A DNA stretch of 64,000 nt from Glandiceps talaboti (lineage: Eukaryota > Hemichordata > Enteropneusta > Spengelidae), in contig NC_135556.1 in NCBI RefSeq assembly GCF_964340395.1, positions 1,477,001 to 1,541,000 of the forward strand. The letters are read 5' to 3'. The position numbers were made by a program, and so were the translations under genes. Below the pieces are notes generated by a model. The model saw nothing but the letters and a program-made list of their open reading frames with translations. It searched no databases and had not been told where the DNA came from. Every line of letters begins with the position of its first letter. Position 1 is the stretch's first letter. This document shows, piece after piece, positions 50,530 through 62,914 of the stretch.

Positions 50530-53500
50530 GTAAAAAAAAAGAAAAAAAAGACTCTTACCTGAAAATAGTATATCGATACAATCTCTCAACATATGTAGCA
50601 CTGAACATTTTGCACACCTGTGTGGGTCACTGTCTTTTTGATACAGTCTCTCAACATATGTAGCACTTAACATTTTGCACACCTGTGTGGGTCACTGTCT
50701 TTTTGATACAGTCTCTCAACATATGTAGCACTTAACATTTTGCACACCTGTGTGGGTCACTGTCTTTTTGATACAGTCTCTCAACATATGTAGCACTTAA
50801 CATTTTGCATACCTGTATGGTCAGTGCCTTGTATATACCATAGGTAGACATAGTTATTTGTAACACTGCATGCTATCTCATTTCATAATATCCATCCGTG
50901 TTGAATGTTGAAGTGGGTGCATTAATGAAGGTCAAATTGCCCACAGTTGAAATCAAAAGTGGAATTTCTGCTAGAAAGTATTCCCAATTACCACTTTAAT
51001 GGCTTCAAGTCGCCCAGAATTATGTATAAAAATATTGAATCAATGTATAACAACTAGTAAATATAATCTGACTTTTCCGTATGTTTTTCACAGTTGAGAA
51101 GCTTTGACCCATTCTTGATGCTTGATGAATTCAAAGTGGGAAAACCAGCTGGTTTCCCTGATCATCCACACAGAGGATTTGAAACAGTCACTTACATGTT
51201 ACATGGTGCTGTTGATCATGAAGACTTCGCAGGACATGCTGGCACTATCAAAGCAGGAGATTTACAGGTAAGAACTTACATATGAACAATTACCAAACAG
51301 AACCTCAGTTATATGTAACAGAACTTTAATAGTTATAAGTTCTGTCATCATACTTGTATGCTATTGTCCCATACTATTTCAGCATAAATTATGTTATTAA
51401 ACATAAATTTTTACAATGTAATGTTTTGGTAATAATTAAAGTAGATGACAATAGAACATGTACACCAGTGATTTTCATACATATTTTCCCTACTTTAAGT
51501 ATGGTGATAGTAATATTATTAAACACAATTAAATTTGTATAATATAATACGGTGATGATTATTGTAACACTAGATAACATCAGAATTTGTACACATTCCC
51601 TTGCATTATTGTTGCCCACAATTTTAGCAAATAAAAGTAATATCATTAAAAGTACTAGCGTAACATATGTACAATTATTGAATTGCAGTGGATGACAGCA
51701 GGCCGAGGTATTGTTCATGCTGAGATGCCACATGGTGAAAGTGAATGCCATGGATTACAATTATGGGTGAACCTGAAAAAAGCTGAGAAATTAGTTGAAC
51801 CTAATTATCAAGAACTCCTTGATAAGGATATACCAAAGAAAACGGAAAATGGAGTGACAGTAAAGGTCATAGCTGGAGAATCCATGGGAATCAAGGTATT
51901 ATAGTTCACACAACAAGATTTGATGAAATATTATATTGGTCGATAAACATTTAAAATTATCACATATGATGCCTAGCAACAAGACCATACCCATTCCATT
52001 GGATAGATGGATAGGCAAGTGAATAACAATTCAAAAAATAAATATGTGGTGTTTAGCAACAAGGCCATTCCAAATAACAACAGTCAAATGATGGCATATA
52101 TGGCATAGATTATATCAACAGGGGTGCATAGGCAATTGAATAAAAATTCATAACATGATCCTCAGACCAATATAGAGAACAGACTAGAAATGCCTTTAGT
52201 ATTAGGTGTGAATGAGATGCTTAATCCCTCTTCCTACTGTCACTATCTTCCTTCAAGCATGCCTTTTGTTTTACACTCTCTCTGAATACTGCCAAACGTT
52301 GTGCAAAATGATACTTCGGGTCTTTATGTTTTTTTTGTAATTACTACACTTAGACTCTATTACCTTTACTTGTAGCCCATTAGTTTTTTTTTCTTCACCA
52401 CTTGGTAAGTGGTGCATCATCGATCATATTGTTGAAATGGTCATCCTTGTTCTCTGAGTCATAAAAGTCAGTTCCTAAAAAATTTCATTCCATTCACAGT
52501 CATCAAAAGCTATCATTTAACTGTCGAAATCAATGTCAACAAACGTGTTTGGTAGCCTGATACAACTACAAGTACACATTATGCATGTATACTATACTAT
52601 AGTACATACACAGGAACACGTTTTGAGATGTCTGACACACTATCAACATCCGGTTGGGACAGATCTCTGGCCCTTGCTGCAATAATTGTAGTGTCTGCTC
52701 TGATTTTGAGGGGTTTTTCTTCTGTTTTTGTGTTTTTTTCTGTTCCAATGTTTAACTGGAAGCAAACATTACAATTCCTCTGATGTTAACCCAAATAGAT
52801 GAGATCATGCCGAAAATGTGAGTGAGATGTCAGCATACTGTCCTTTTCAAAATACTGCATTTGCTGATTTTGATGGAAATTGGGGTACCTCTGAACACAT
52901 ATTGGGTCTTGAAAGCTCTGTAATTAAAGTTGAGTTAGGAAATGTCCGATTTTTTTGGCAGGTAAGGCATAATTTAGCAGAAAAATCCACCCAACTTTGC
53001 GATTCATATCTGAATCGCTTCTATTTGTGTTTACGCTACAGGAATTGTACCCATTTGCTTCCAGTTAATCAGTACGAAAAAAGTACAAAAACTGAAGAAA
53101 AAGGCCCTCAAAATCATGTCACAATTATTGCAGCTACTCTGGCCCAAATATCGCATTACTTTACATGATCAAACGTAACATTATGAGTTCGTAAATAAAC
53201 AACAGCCCCTAATTAAGATTAAAAATTATCGTTAAAGGAAATAATCACACCAAGGGAAAAGCCACATTTCTAGTCTGTTCTCTACAGTGGTCTGAGTATG
53301 AACATATGCCGAGCAAGAATATTACCAAGCCATATGACAGTCAAATGATGGTGTATATCACATAGATATCAACAGGGATGGTTAGGCATGGTGATAAATG
53401 AATAATTCATAAAATTGACATATAGGACAAGATACACCCCATAGCAAACAATATATTGGTATTGGTAACAACAGGGATGGATAGGCATGCGTATATATTT

Positions 53501-56207
53501 ACATCTATAACTTCTTTTTAAATTGTCTCAAATTGTACAGTTTTGCTACAATGCCTTTGGTGCTAGTTTTTAAATCAAGTTTTAAAATTAGACATATATT
53601 ACATTAAGAGAAGATGATCTCAAGTGAAAGTAAAAATGTCTTGCTTTATGATGACCTAGCTGTATTTTCACATTGATTTCTTTTTACTTGACAGTCTGCA
53701 GTGAGAACTAGGACACCAGTGTATTACCTTGACTTTGTACTAGACAAGGGTGCCAAACTGAACCAGGCAGTACCTAATGGATGGAATGCCTTTGTATACA
53801 CACTCACTGGTAAAGGGACATTTGGTAAGTATGATGTAGTTTGTGAAATAGATGAAATTGGTCCATATTTTCTAACAAACCGCACCAGACAGAATTAATG
53901 AAAAATTAATAATGTACATGATTTTGTATACAATTACACATAATTATCTGCAATATAATGCATATTTTGATATAATTGCATAATTGTATTACAGAGACAC
54001 AACATTTACCCCATGGCACATAGTGAATTTTGTATCACTGTGTACTATAATGGTTTTGATATTATTACTTGCAGGCCCTTCCGGTGACCAAAAGGTCGTT
54101 GAACCACATCACACTTTAGTTCTGTCAAAGGGGGACTGTTTTGAAGCTGAAAATAAGGTAAGATCTAAGTGTCATACATTGTTTGAAATTATATTATAAT
54201 ATCATAACTAGGCAAAGCCCATAAGCTCACGCAGGGTAGATTCATTTGTGACCGGCTGCCTGGGCCAGGGTTGATACACTTGATTTGGGTCATTTTCCAG
54301 GGGTATTGACCATCAAAATTTATTTTATTGAATGACAACTAATTCTCTGACATGGACGAGAAGTAAAGCAAGTCAACACTCTATGCAGTTGTTGGTTTCA
54401 AAAACCATTATAGCCATTAGATTAATATTGTTCATTTTCAATCAGCCAACTTATCATAGACCATCCACCAACGTACGTTGGTCTTTGGACAATTCAACTC
54501 GATGATTTAGGAATGTTACTGTACCAACAAACATAGGAAAGTAGATATTCTTTTTAAAACATGTAAAAAAAAAACAATTATCGACAATATAAATATCAAA
54601 ACCACACTTCCACGACCCGGAAATTAAACTGCGCTATGTCATCAGTGGTCCGTATCGCGTACCGCCGTGCATAACTTCCAAATAGTGTAACAATTTCTCC
54701 TTGAGGTACAGTGATGCCTCGATACTCGTTACAATGTTACGATAATCGTGCCAACAGGCCTACTGTTACAATATTGCAATGCATGGTGATGTTATGTCGC
54801 CTATGATATACGATGATACGGTAGCGCGTGGAGAATGCACGTAGAGTTACGGAGTATATGGAAGGCGCATGCGTAGTCAGTGCGCGCCGCAATGCATCAT
54901 TGGGAGAACCACCAATTTTTTTCGAATAGTATATACGACGCGCATGCGTACTAGTCATTGAGCCGCTTCGCAGCAGCTTCGCTGCCGCTGCGCGAGCGAT
55001 AATGATTATTTCTTGAAACATATTTGCTAGAGGTATTTTATTAATAGATTAAAATGTGTAGTAACTGAATTATAAAGTAATGTATCATGATGAACAGGAA
55101 GTTTGTATTACAGTGTTGATTGAGTTATGAGATATGTGATATGAGCATGTCATTAACAAAATCTATTAAATGGTTTTCATTGTACAAATACATTTAAACA
55201 TATTCTAGATAATGATATTTTTTTCATCATTATGTTTTGAACATAGACAGTAAGAAGAGTACAATTCCGCAAGCTTGTTCCATTTTTGTAATAGATGTCA
55301 TATATCATAGGGGTACTTGTATTTGATACTAAGACTTAAGTAATAAGAATGAAGTTAGTTGGCCATAGCAATTCATTTATTTTGAATTACTGAAATTTAG
55401 TGTTGACATTCATTTTGTTGTTAATTGTTAAAATTCTGTAATCTTTCATTCTTTTAAATCATTAGGGTGATGAAGTTCTTCACTTTGTGTTGATTGCTGG
55501 TGAGCCAATTGAACAGCCGGTCTCCCAATATGGTAAGTACAAAGTTAATAAATCAAGAAATTATGTTTAGCAGTGTATACTATTATAAATCAATGTCATT
55601 AAATCTGTGAAAATCACTAAATACTGTGTACAATGGCAACAAATTGATGTTCATACAATGTAGTTTGAAAGAAAGACTGTTAAGCAACACAGAAGTAGGT
55701 AAAATCAACATAAATTCCCCAGTCATTGTACAGGTGTTCCCAAGCAAAATGATTCGTTAGCTATAGATTATGTCAGTAACTATGCCTGTGTTACCTGATT
55801 TCATCCTTTCTGTTACCATGGTTCCCTAACACAGCAAAAATCATGGATACATGTATGTTGAAAGTTTGTACATGTTAATTTAAAATGATCAACATTTAAA
55901 AATAAATCAACACTTTTCTCGTGACATGAAAGTACTTGTGTAGAAACCAGTCCATAACTAGTGTGTACAAATCAGAATGTATGCCACGTCTAATAAGTTT
56001 GACAGTAACTTATCCAGCACATGATACAAACGTGTTGACATTTAATCACATTCTAGGAATTAAAAAGGGGATTGTTAATTTTGTCTCTCTGCAGGCCCAT
56101 TTGTCATGAACACGAGAACAGAGATAGAAGAAGCTATCAATGACTACCGCAGTGGAAAGAATGGATTTGAGAAGGCGCATTCATGGAAGTCAAAGATTGG
56201 GAATTAA
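50437..56207 (+). CDS. PIR: Pirin (nuclear iron-binding cupin protein), complete
   Basis: Seven coding exons (50437-50529, 51094-51267, 51689-51895, 53695-53824, 54075-54157, 55466-55532, 56095-56207) join in phase to 288 residues, against 290 in human. Pirin is a bicupin, an iron-dependent co-regulator of NF-kB and related to bacterial quercetinases. The four N-terminal metal ligands are present: His55, His57 (HPHRGFE), His99 and Glu101 (HAEMP). Other signatures: EGVGARVRRSIGRPE (17-31), GDLQWMTAGRGI, GLQLWVNL, VEPHHT, ENK, HFVLIAGEP, GPFVMNT and a C-terminal WKSKIGN. The start at 50437 matches the family length; the acceptor at 50342 leaves it as the first ATG. An upstream in-frame ATG at 50248 would add 63 residues if a different acceptor were used. 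Confidence 0.97.
50575..50825. repeat. 65-bp minisatellite, about four copies, in pirin intron 2
   Basis: Units starting 'gatacagtctctcaacatat' at 50575, 50640, 50705 and 50770. The middle copies are identical; the first and last carry a few changes. They begin 45 bp after the exon donor. Confidence 0.95.
51094..51267 (+). CDS. PIR: Pirin coding exon 2
   Basis: 58 codons from LRSFDPFLMLDEFKVGKP to AGTIKAGDLQ, including the HPH iron-ligand pair. Acceptor 'tgtttttcacag', donor GTAAGA; phase 0 at both ends. Confidence 0.96.
51689..51895 (+). CDS. PIR: Pirin coding exon 3
   Basis: 69 codons beginning WMTAGRGIVHAEMP (His99 and Glu101 ligands) and ending VIAGESMGIK, donor GTATTA. Phase 0 at both ends. 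Confidence 0.96.
51960..52160 (-). repeat. Diverged F3 110-bp units, reverse orientation
   Basis: 'tgcctagcaacaagaccata' and 'gtttagcaacaaggccatt' are the inverse of the F3 core (TTGCTAGG, GGCATGGTC), with 'gaataacaattcaaaaaata' as the inverse of its ATTTTTTGAATG part. Similar remnants lie at 53297-53480, on the other side of the 52161-53296 element, which probably split one array. Confidence 0.65.
52161..53296. mobile_element. 1.1-kb element with 32-bp terminal inverted repeats in pirin intron 4
   Basis: The left end CTCAGACCAATATAGAGAAC (52161 onwards) continues as AGACTAGAAATG. The inverted right end (53296 leftwards) reads CTCAGACCACTGTAGAGAAC and the same continuation, with about three differences in 32 bp; weaker similarity (GGTGTGA) continues inward. 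The interior shows no transposase. I could not define a target duplication, so the superfamily is open. Confidence 0.7.
53695..53824 (+). CDS. PIR: Pirin coding exon 4
   Basis: 43 codons plus one base: SAVRTRTPVYYLDFVLDKGA through VYTLTGKGTF, opening the second cupin. Acceptor 'ctttttacttgacag', donor GTAAGT. Confidence 0.95.
54075..54157 (+). CDS. PIR: Pirin coding exon 5
   Basis: 83 nt: completes a split Gly, then 27 codons PSGDQKVVEPHHTLVLSKGD and CFEAENK. Acceptor 'ttattacttgcag', donor GTAAGA. Confidence 0.95.
54158..55465 (+). other. Pirin intron 6 with a CpG-rich repeat
   Basis: Bases 54664-54800 match 3565-3705. Bases 54600-54990 are unusually CpG-rich for this window ('gtccgtatcgcgtaccgccg', 'gcgcgccgc', 'cgacgcgcatgcg'), suggesting a relatively recent insertion not yet eroded. 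Its ends were not defined. No gene. Confidence 0.5.
55466..55532 (+). CDS. PIR: Pirin coding exon 6
   Basis: 22 codons plus one base: GDEVLHFVLIAGEP, then IEQPVSQY. Acceptor 'tcttttaaatcattag', donor GTAAGT. Confidence 0.94.
56095..56207 (+). CDS. PIR: Pirin coding exon 7 and stop
   Basis: Completes a split Gly, then PFVMNTRTEIEEAINDYRSG and KNGFEKAHSWKSKIGN, stop TAA at 56205-56207. The ending WKSKIGN equals the usual pirin C-terminus. Confidence 0.96.
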
Positions 56208-57780
56208 GAATAGCAAGCAAAACAACTGTTGCAGGCTAAACTTGTAACTGGAGTTTAGTATGGAACATCTTTTAGTTATCTTTCAAAAGTGTTTAGTTTG
56301 CATGTTCATTTTACTGAAGCATCATAGTTGTCACCATTATGAAAAACCCACAAAAGTTATGGACTATATTTTCTCTAAATACTGAATTCTAGTCAGTCTT
56401 TCATGATTGTTATTTTGACAGAGAGATATGCTGCATGTACAATGTATATTATCACAAAATGATTGCAGAAAAGTGTTAGAATCAATTATCTCACCCTTTT
56501 CACATAAAGTAATAGGAAATACACAATTAACCTATTTTTGTAACTTACCGTGCTAGGATCCATATACATACATACATACATACATACATACATACATACA
56601 TACATACATGTATTAATAGAAAGTTGAAGAATATTTATCAATGTGTTTTGTAACATACTAAGTCACATGTTTACTGGAGGGTCAAACTTTCACAGGTAAA
56701 TTATACATCATACGATGCACAGCATGTAAAATAATTTGGTACTAGTGGTGATAGATTTTAATATTGAATATTTTATATGTCATATTTTATAGGTTTCTTG
56801 TTCCAAGTGTGTGTTGTTTTAGAGATGAAGTTCTAGCATATTAACAAAGGGTATGAACATTCTTTTTATTTTACACTGAAAAAGAGACTGTACTGATACT
56901 GTAAGAGGGATTACATTTAAGTTGATTTCAATGATAAATCTGGTAAATTACTGTTGTTTACAATACTCTATCATTCTCATTTCGGACCTATGGTTTTACA
57001 GGGTACAATACTGATTTTTTTCCTATGAAAACAAATAATGAAAGTATTTTAATTGATGAGGACATGTCAAACAAGTTAAATAAAATCACTACACACAATT
57101 GAGAAAATCTTTGTTCTTTGTTTAATTTGTAAGCTTAGAATGAAGGTTTTGCCTAACCTTGCCAATGCAGAAAGAAATTACTATAAAGTAGAAAATTGTA
57201 TCCAAGATTTCCATTGGGTATTTGTTTTGTTTTGTTTTGTTTTTGTCATTTCAAGTAACCTAACAATTATTATATTCAGCATTTGTTATGTGTTGGCTTT
57301 ATACCACATTGCTTGGATATATTTTATTAGTATATTTATAGGAAGCCTAGCACTATAAAAGCACATTTACAGTAAGGGATACTACAGCGCCTGTTTCTTT
57401 CAAATCATGCACATTTTGCAGTAATGTCATGTTATGTCTGTACATTTGAAGTCATAATAGAGTGACTCTTGAATATTACATGTACACTTTGTAGAGAATG
57501 TTTTCACCTTTCACATGCATAGTTTTACACTTTGAAAAGATTGAAATTAAGAGAGAAAAAAACGTCTTTTTCTGTTGATAGCTATTGTATGAAAGGCCAA
57601 GATATTTTAAGATAAGGTTCATGTAACATTAGACGTTTACAAGAACATTTCTAGACTTCCTGTAAGAAGTATGTTTTGTACGCAATAAAACAATGAGTTA
57701 ACTTTTCTCAAGCTTTACCACCTCATGTAATGTTAACTGATGCCATTCAACAAAACTTCAATAAAATGACAAAATTGATT
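56208..57780 (+). other. Pirin 3' UTR region
   Basis: Non-coding, AT-rich, with an ATAC microsatellite at 56563-56609. Candidate polyadenylation signals: AATAAA at about 57079, 57684 and 57762. Which one is used cannot be told from sequence. Confidence 0.5.
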
Positions 57781-59572
57781 TCTCTTCTTTGTATGCATAT
57801 CAACACTTATCTATATGTATAATAAAGTACTGTTCAATCAACAGTAAATCATGACTGTGATGTTCACTTTTTTAGCACAGTATGACATATATAAGTGATA
57901 GTGCTTAGGGATGCCAGCCCAGGATATCGATGGTGTCTGTCTGTGTCTGTGTGCATTTCTTCAAAACTTTATCAACTTCAGAAAGACACAGAAATGTTAC
58001 AGCTCTTTGACTTAAGACATTTTGAAATGTTCTTTCATAATGATTTGTTCTTTGTTTTCTTCAATATTGATATATTCAGAAAGTACCTGAATTGGATGCA
58101 TGATTCAAATACTATTGAAAAGAAAAACCTTTGTCATGCTAATACAAACAGGTCGTTTGATTTTCTCTCGGTGATTATCAGCAGATGGAAAGGTGAATGA
58201 GGCAGATAAGATTTGGTAGCACATACTTCCTGGCAACGGTGAGGGCGTCCTCAATGGTTGCACAGAATCCAGGGTTCTTTCAGATGAGTCAGCCTTACAT
58301 GGATTCACTAATTATGCATTTTCACTCAAAACCAGCTCCGAAATTAGATCTTTACAAAAATCTAAATTATTAGTAGTCTTTATCTAAGTGGCAATATTTG
58401 CATAACGTTTCATGATTAAAGGGGAACACTACCAGGATATATGTGTATTTTCATAATTTTTGGGGTTCTGGAGTCATGTCGTGATATCATATCCCATTAA
58501 TTTTTTGTGTAATACACCATATTTGAAACTTTATCTCACAATTTTTCTGACACTGGCCAAGTGTTGCCTTATGGGCCTTAGCATATATACATATTTATTC
58601 GAATGCACACTGAATAGTTACAACTATTCATTTAAGAAAAGTAAGATTCATTGAAGGCATCATGAATGCACTACTATTACGATTAATATAATACAGAAAT
58701 TGAGTGAGGGGGATGATTTCCAGTGGTACCTTTTGATTTAAGAATTTGTAAGAGAATGATGTAATATACTTATATAGGTTGAATAGACGAAGCGTTTAAT
58801 TTGAGATCGCCCAGTTCATTATGTTGATAGGTTGATTTGATTTAATGAAAGCGAGATAAATTATAATAAATAAAATAGATAAACATTTTTTTCTTTTATT
58901 GAGATCAAGACATAACATGTCTCCCAAAGTAGATTTTTGAACAGTTGTTTAAGCTTATAATTTCTGTATTTAGTTTCAAAGAATTTGTTGTATTTTTCAC
59001 TGTTTTAACAGTAAATTTGTTGTTGGTGTTCTTATATACCCACATGAAGGCACAATTGTGCAATAAAGTTATTATATTATTTAACACTTAATTGACTGAG
59101 ATGAGTTGTAATGTCTCACATTTTTTTATTTTCAAAATTTTTCATATATTTCCATTATCACTGTCGCAAGCCAGAGCACAATTTTTTTGCTCACTCAATG
59201 AAACATGCATCGCTGCCGTAAAGAGGTTGTGGTTTACGATAATATACGATAATATACATGTAAGCAGAAGTTAGTAAGCTTGTCTTTTCCGCCCCCCCCC
59301 CCCCTGTACTCCCATGGTGTACGTGTATGTGCGCATGCCACCCAGTTGGTTCACTTTTCACGAAAAAATCCCTACTAAACATGGGTCGACTGTTCATCTG
59401 CAAATTCCCCAATCATAGGTACGGTACAGTCTGGACATTCGTCTGTGCAGCCTATTTGCGCAATATTTATCGTGCATTATCGTTGAAATCCTACTTTGGG
59501 CTACTAGAGATATTCATAGAATTTGATGTTTGTTTTTTTAGAGTTTGTATCTTTAAATACAATATGACAAAT
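57781..59572. other. Intergenic sequence; nothing recognised
   Basis: No supported gene or RNA. There is a C run at 59290-59303. It ends at the LTR retrotransposon insertion site. Confidence 0.35.
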
Positions 59573-59809
59573 TGTAACCTTATCAAGTTCTTAATCCTGG
59601 TCTTGGTAGCGAGTTGACCGGTGTTTGGCGTAGTGGGTAAGGAAAGATAACCAGAGTCGTAGAGTATACTCAAAACACTACATTCTTTATTGCTACATGT
59701 GGTACACTAAAGTTACAAGCCAAGGATAATGAATAACCCAACCCCTAATTAATATTCATGTACTGCTCACGAATAGTAATGTAATGGAATAGGCAGGGCA
59801 CATGTCACA
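59573..59809 (-). repeat. 3' LTR
   Basis: 237 bp, identical by eye to the copy at 62915-63151. On the element's strand it starts TGTGACATGTGCCC, contains CAATAAAG about 115 bp in, and ends GGTTACA. Confidence 0.97.
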
Positions 59810-59828
59810 TACCTCCCCCCTTCTTTTG
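59810..59828 (-). other. Polypurine tract of the LTR retrotransposon
   Basis: On the element's strand, AAAAGAAGGGGGGAGG plus TA directly precedes the 3' LTR, the expected place for the plus-strand primer. Confidence 0.85.
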
Positions 59829-60134
59829 ATGAAAACTGGGTTCTTCATCATAAAGGCAGTAACCTAAATTACATAACACTACTGCTATTCCATGTTGGTC
59901 AAGCAGGATAATATAGATCTGAGTGTACACAGGGTCACGCTAATGTCGTGCCAAAATACACCCAGTGGTAAGATTGTACTATTGTATCATAGCCTGCTCA
60001 ACCTCACACATGCTAATTACTCGCACTCTATCTCACATAACTCATGCCATGCCCTGCATAGTGCATCAGCATTCTCATTATCAATTCCCCATTTTATGCC
60101 GTATGGTGAACTGATGTGTTACCTGATATACCAC

Positions 60135-61835
60135 CTAACCATGTTCATCATCAGTAGCTGAACGGTTTTCCCCTTCAACCTGACTGTCACCAATGGTGTA
60201 TTCATCACTGGTGCCAGTACTATGACCAACCTGCGGAACCACCAGGTCCTCTATTGGTGTTGCCATAACACTGGAGGCTAGTTCACTCTCTCTTACTTTA
60301 GCCTCCTTTCCATCAATTGCTTTCTGTTGTTGTCTGCTGACAATTAAAGACCATGTCGCATTTTGGCTTCCCTTCAACTTTATAGTTTCATTACCCAGCA
60401 AAATATCGTAGGGTATACCTTCCCGCACACCAACTCGTAATGGTCCAGAAAATGCCTCGCATTGAAGTTCAATGATAGCCATTGGTACTATCACTTCATG
60501 TGGGCCAAAGTAAACAGGAGTGTATGCATTGGGTATGTATGTCCCATGCTGTGCTACACTGGGCTTCACTATACTTAGATTACAGCCAGTATCCCGTAGG
60601 ATTTGGAATGACTGCCCTCCGACTTCCCCATCTATTGTGAAAGGCGCAAACAAGTCATTTTCATCATCCCCCTGTACGTGTGCTGTATCTACTGCCATGC
60701 AGCATCCAGCATACTTAGCTTTACCTGCTGTCTCCTCTCCCTGTAATCTCTCTGGGCACACTTTCGCAAAGTGACCTCCCTTCTTGCAGATGTAGCAAGA
60801 TTTGTCAGATTTACTCTGGTCAGATTGAGCAGCATGACTGGACTTGTGTCCCTCCCCATCACTACCATTCTGACTGTTTTCAGAGTTGCCTTCACTAGGG
60901 TCTGACAGATCCCTATAAGGTGTGTTACGAGCTGCAGTGTATGTCTCTGCCTGCCCTAACATTTCCTCAAGTGACTTTGGGCTTCTTTCCCGTAGCCACA
61001 CTTGCAGATCTCTCGGAGCACATTCAACAAATTGCTCCCTCACTAACAGATCCTTAACACTTTCAGTGGAGGTCTTCTCCATTACCAACCACTGTGTCAG
61101 TGTCTCCGCGAGACGGTTACCAAACTCTGTCAGAGTTTCGTCAACTTTTCGCTTCATAGTACGAAATTGCACCCGGTATGCCTCCCCAGTCAATTCATAC
61201 TTTTTATAAATTGCCGCTTTAATTGCCTCATAATTGTTGAAATCTCCAGGCGGTAGCCTAGAAAATGCGTCCTGTGCTTTCCCTGAAAGCATAGGTCCCA
61301 GTTTAATACCCCACTTCTCCTTTGGCCAACCGTAAGCGGTTGCCAACCCTTCAAAAGTGCGAAGGAAGGTGTCAATATTGTCACCCTCCTTAAACTGAGG
61401 AAGTTTTGCATTCCTTTCTACCACTTCAACTTCAGCTTTAGGTGAAATTGGAATTGATCTTGCCTCCAATTCCAATTTCTTAATTTCAAGCTCATATCGC
61501 TTCTGTTCCACTACTAGTTTCATTTCAGCTTCTTTCTCAGCTAAGCTGTTTAGGTGTCTCTCTCTTTCCATCATATGCTCATGCTCTATTCTCTCTTTCT
61601 CAGCTAATCGTTTCTCTTTTTCTAACTCATACTGTAGAGACAAAAGGTCTAGTTCAGTTCGAACGTCTTTTGTTTCAGCATCAGCGACAACCCCGTCCCC
61701 ACTCCTGGGTTCAAACTTCCTCTCAAGTTTTATCCCATCCAAGTGATATTGTTGACTCATTGGAGTCAACAAGGGCATTGTCGGCCATGTGAGAGAGCCC
61801 CCATTACCTGGTGTGCCTTGTCTTTTGGTTGACAT
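60135..61835 (-). CDS. Gag-protease polyprotein with SCAN-like capsid region
   Basis: 566 residues, intact. The N-terminus is followed by a charged coiled coil (about 58-126, KEKRLAEKERIEHEHMMERE). The capsid-like region (about 145-300) includes LTGEAYRVQFRTMKR, LREQF-like VREQFVECAP and SLEEMLGQAETY, which resemble the SCAN domain; SCAN is known to descend from Gmr1-like Gypsy capsids. A zinc knuckle CX2CX4HX4C sits at 347-360. A retropepsin-like segment follows, with FQILRDTGCNLSIV (Asp-Thr-Gly at 415-417) and YDILLGNE (about 477-483). No polymerase follows; the stop is 325 bp before the 3' LTR. Assembly of particles and packaging of its own RNA are plausible roles. Confidence 0.92.
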   Translation of the reverse strand: MSTKRQGTPGNGGSLTWPTMPLLTPMSQQYHLDGIKLERKFEPRSGDGVVADAETKDVRTELDLLSLQYELEKEKRLAEKERIEHEHMMERERHLNSLAEKEAEMKLVVEQKRYELEIKKLELEARSIPISPKAEVEVVERNAKLPQFKEGDNIDTFLRTFEGLATAYGWPKEKWGIKLGPMLSGKAQDAFSRLPPGDFNNYEAIKAAIYKKYELTGEAYRVQFRTMKRKVDETLTEFGNRLAETLTQWLVMEKTSTESVKDLLVREQFVECAPRDLQVWLRERSPKSLEEMLGQAETYTAARNTPYRDLSDPSEGNSENSQNGSDGEGHKSSHAAQSDQSKSDKSCYICKKGGHFAKVCPERLQGEETAGKAKYAGCCMAVDTAHVQGDDENDLFAPFTIDGEVGGQSFQILRDTGCNLSIVKPSVAQHGTYIPNAYTPVYFGPHEVIVPMAIIELQCEAFSGPLRVGVREGIPYDILLGNETIKLKGSQNATWSLIVSRQQQKAIDGKEAKVRESELASSVMATPIEDLVVPQVGHSTGTSDEYTIGDSQVEGENRSATDDEHG

Positions 61836-62914
61836 GACTACACAGGGTCAAACCACTTCAAACACAACAGACACACACCACAGGTTATACCAACAATATA
61901 CTATCTTAACACTATGCTGCCACCACTATTTTACAATGGTATCACCCACTGTAAGTTTTATCCAATCCCCACAGATTAGATAAATATAGACTCGCCCTCA
62001 GCAACAGTATCACCCTACTGTCACACCCAGATCTTTACATATATTATTTCACTTAAATGAGGATGTTTTGCTTACACTAATCCCATTAATATGTTGTACC
62101 AACATACACCTATAGATAGCAACTCTGTTAACTGCTTGTCACTGAGATGTTTTTTCCGCTTAGCTTATGTAACTTTGTGTACTTACTTGGGTTTGGCTTA
62201 CGGACTCACCGGATACGGTCCAATTCAAAGCATTCCAAAGTAAAAATTCACACACAGAAATGAAAGGAAAGGAAAAAAAAAATCTCAGAAAATTCAAATA
62301 ACAATGTTATATGAATAAATACACAGAGTTCTCACGATAAAGTTCTTCAGCTCTCCAAAAGTTCACAGTTAGTCCACCTAATCAAGATTAAGTCCTCTCA
62401 ACTGCAACCTCTGAGCAAGTTCTTTATCACACGTTGTACCTTGGATAACTATTTCCCTCTGACGATGAAGTCTTCTTTCAATGGTTCCAGATAGCAAACC
62501 CCACATGTGTTGTACTATCCCAAAGATTGAACGCCCTTCAATGGTCTTCCACTACTGTTCCACTGTGTCTCAGCTTTAGATGAGTTTCAAATACAGCTTC
62601 CGGCTTCTGTGACTTTACCACGTGTATAAGCTCACACCAGAATTCCACACAGTACTGTATTAAACTCCACCTCTTGACTGCAGACCAAACTACACCGAGT
62701 TTCTCAGCAAACAGCAGTTAATTTTCAGGATCACCAAGTTCTATGTTTTCATCCAATTTACAGCACTTCCTTATGAAGTATCTACTGACTCCGTTGGATT
62801 TATTAGTTTCTGTAGCAAAGTTCAGTTTTGTCCGTAGAGTGTACTCACTCTGGTTTCTTCACAATTCCATGAAAAGTCCGTCTTTCATGAAAAAATCCCA
62901 GCGCTGATCACCAA
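61836..62914 (-). other. 5' leader of the LTR retrotransposon
   Basis: About 1.08 kb from the 5' LTR to the gag start codon, with the primer-binding-site candidate at 62913-62897. No long ORF. It is the likely place for packaging signals. Confidence 0.6.

Noticed and set aside
51389-51751. Minus-strand ORF of 120 residues
   Set aside because: It spans pirin intron 3 and exon 3 in antisense; AT-rich and without a domain.
57895-58200. 101-residue ORF after pirin
   Set aside because: No domain, AT-rich composition and no splice or neighbour support.
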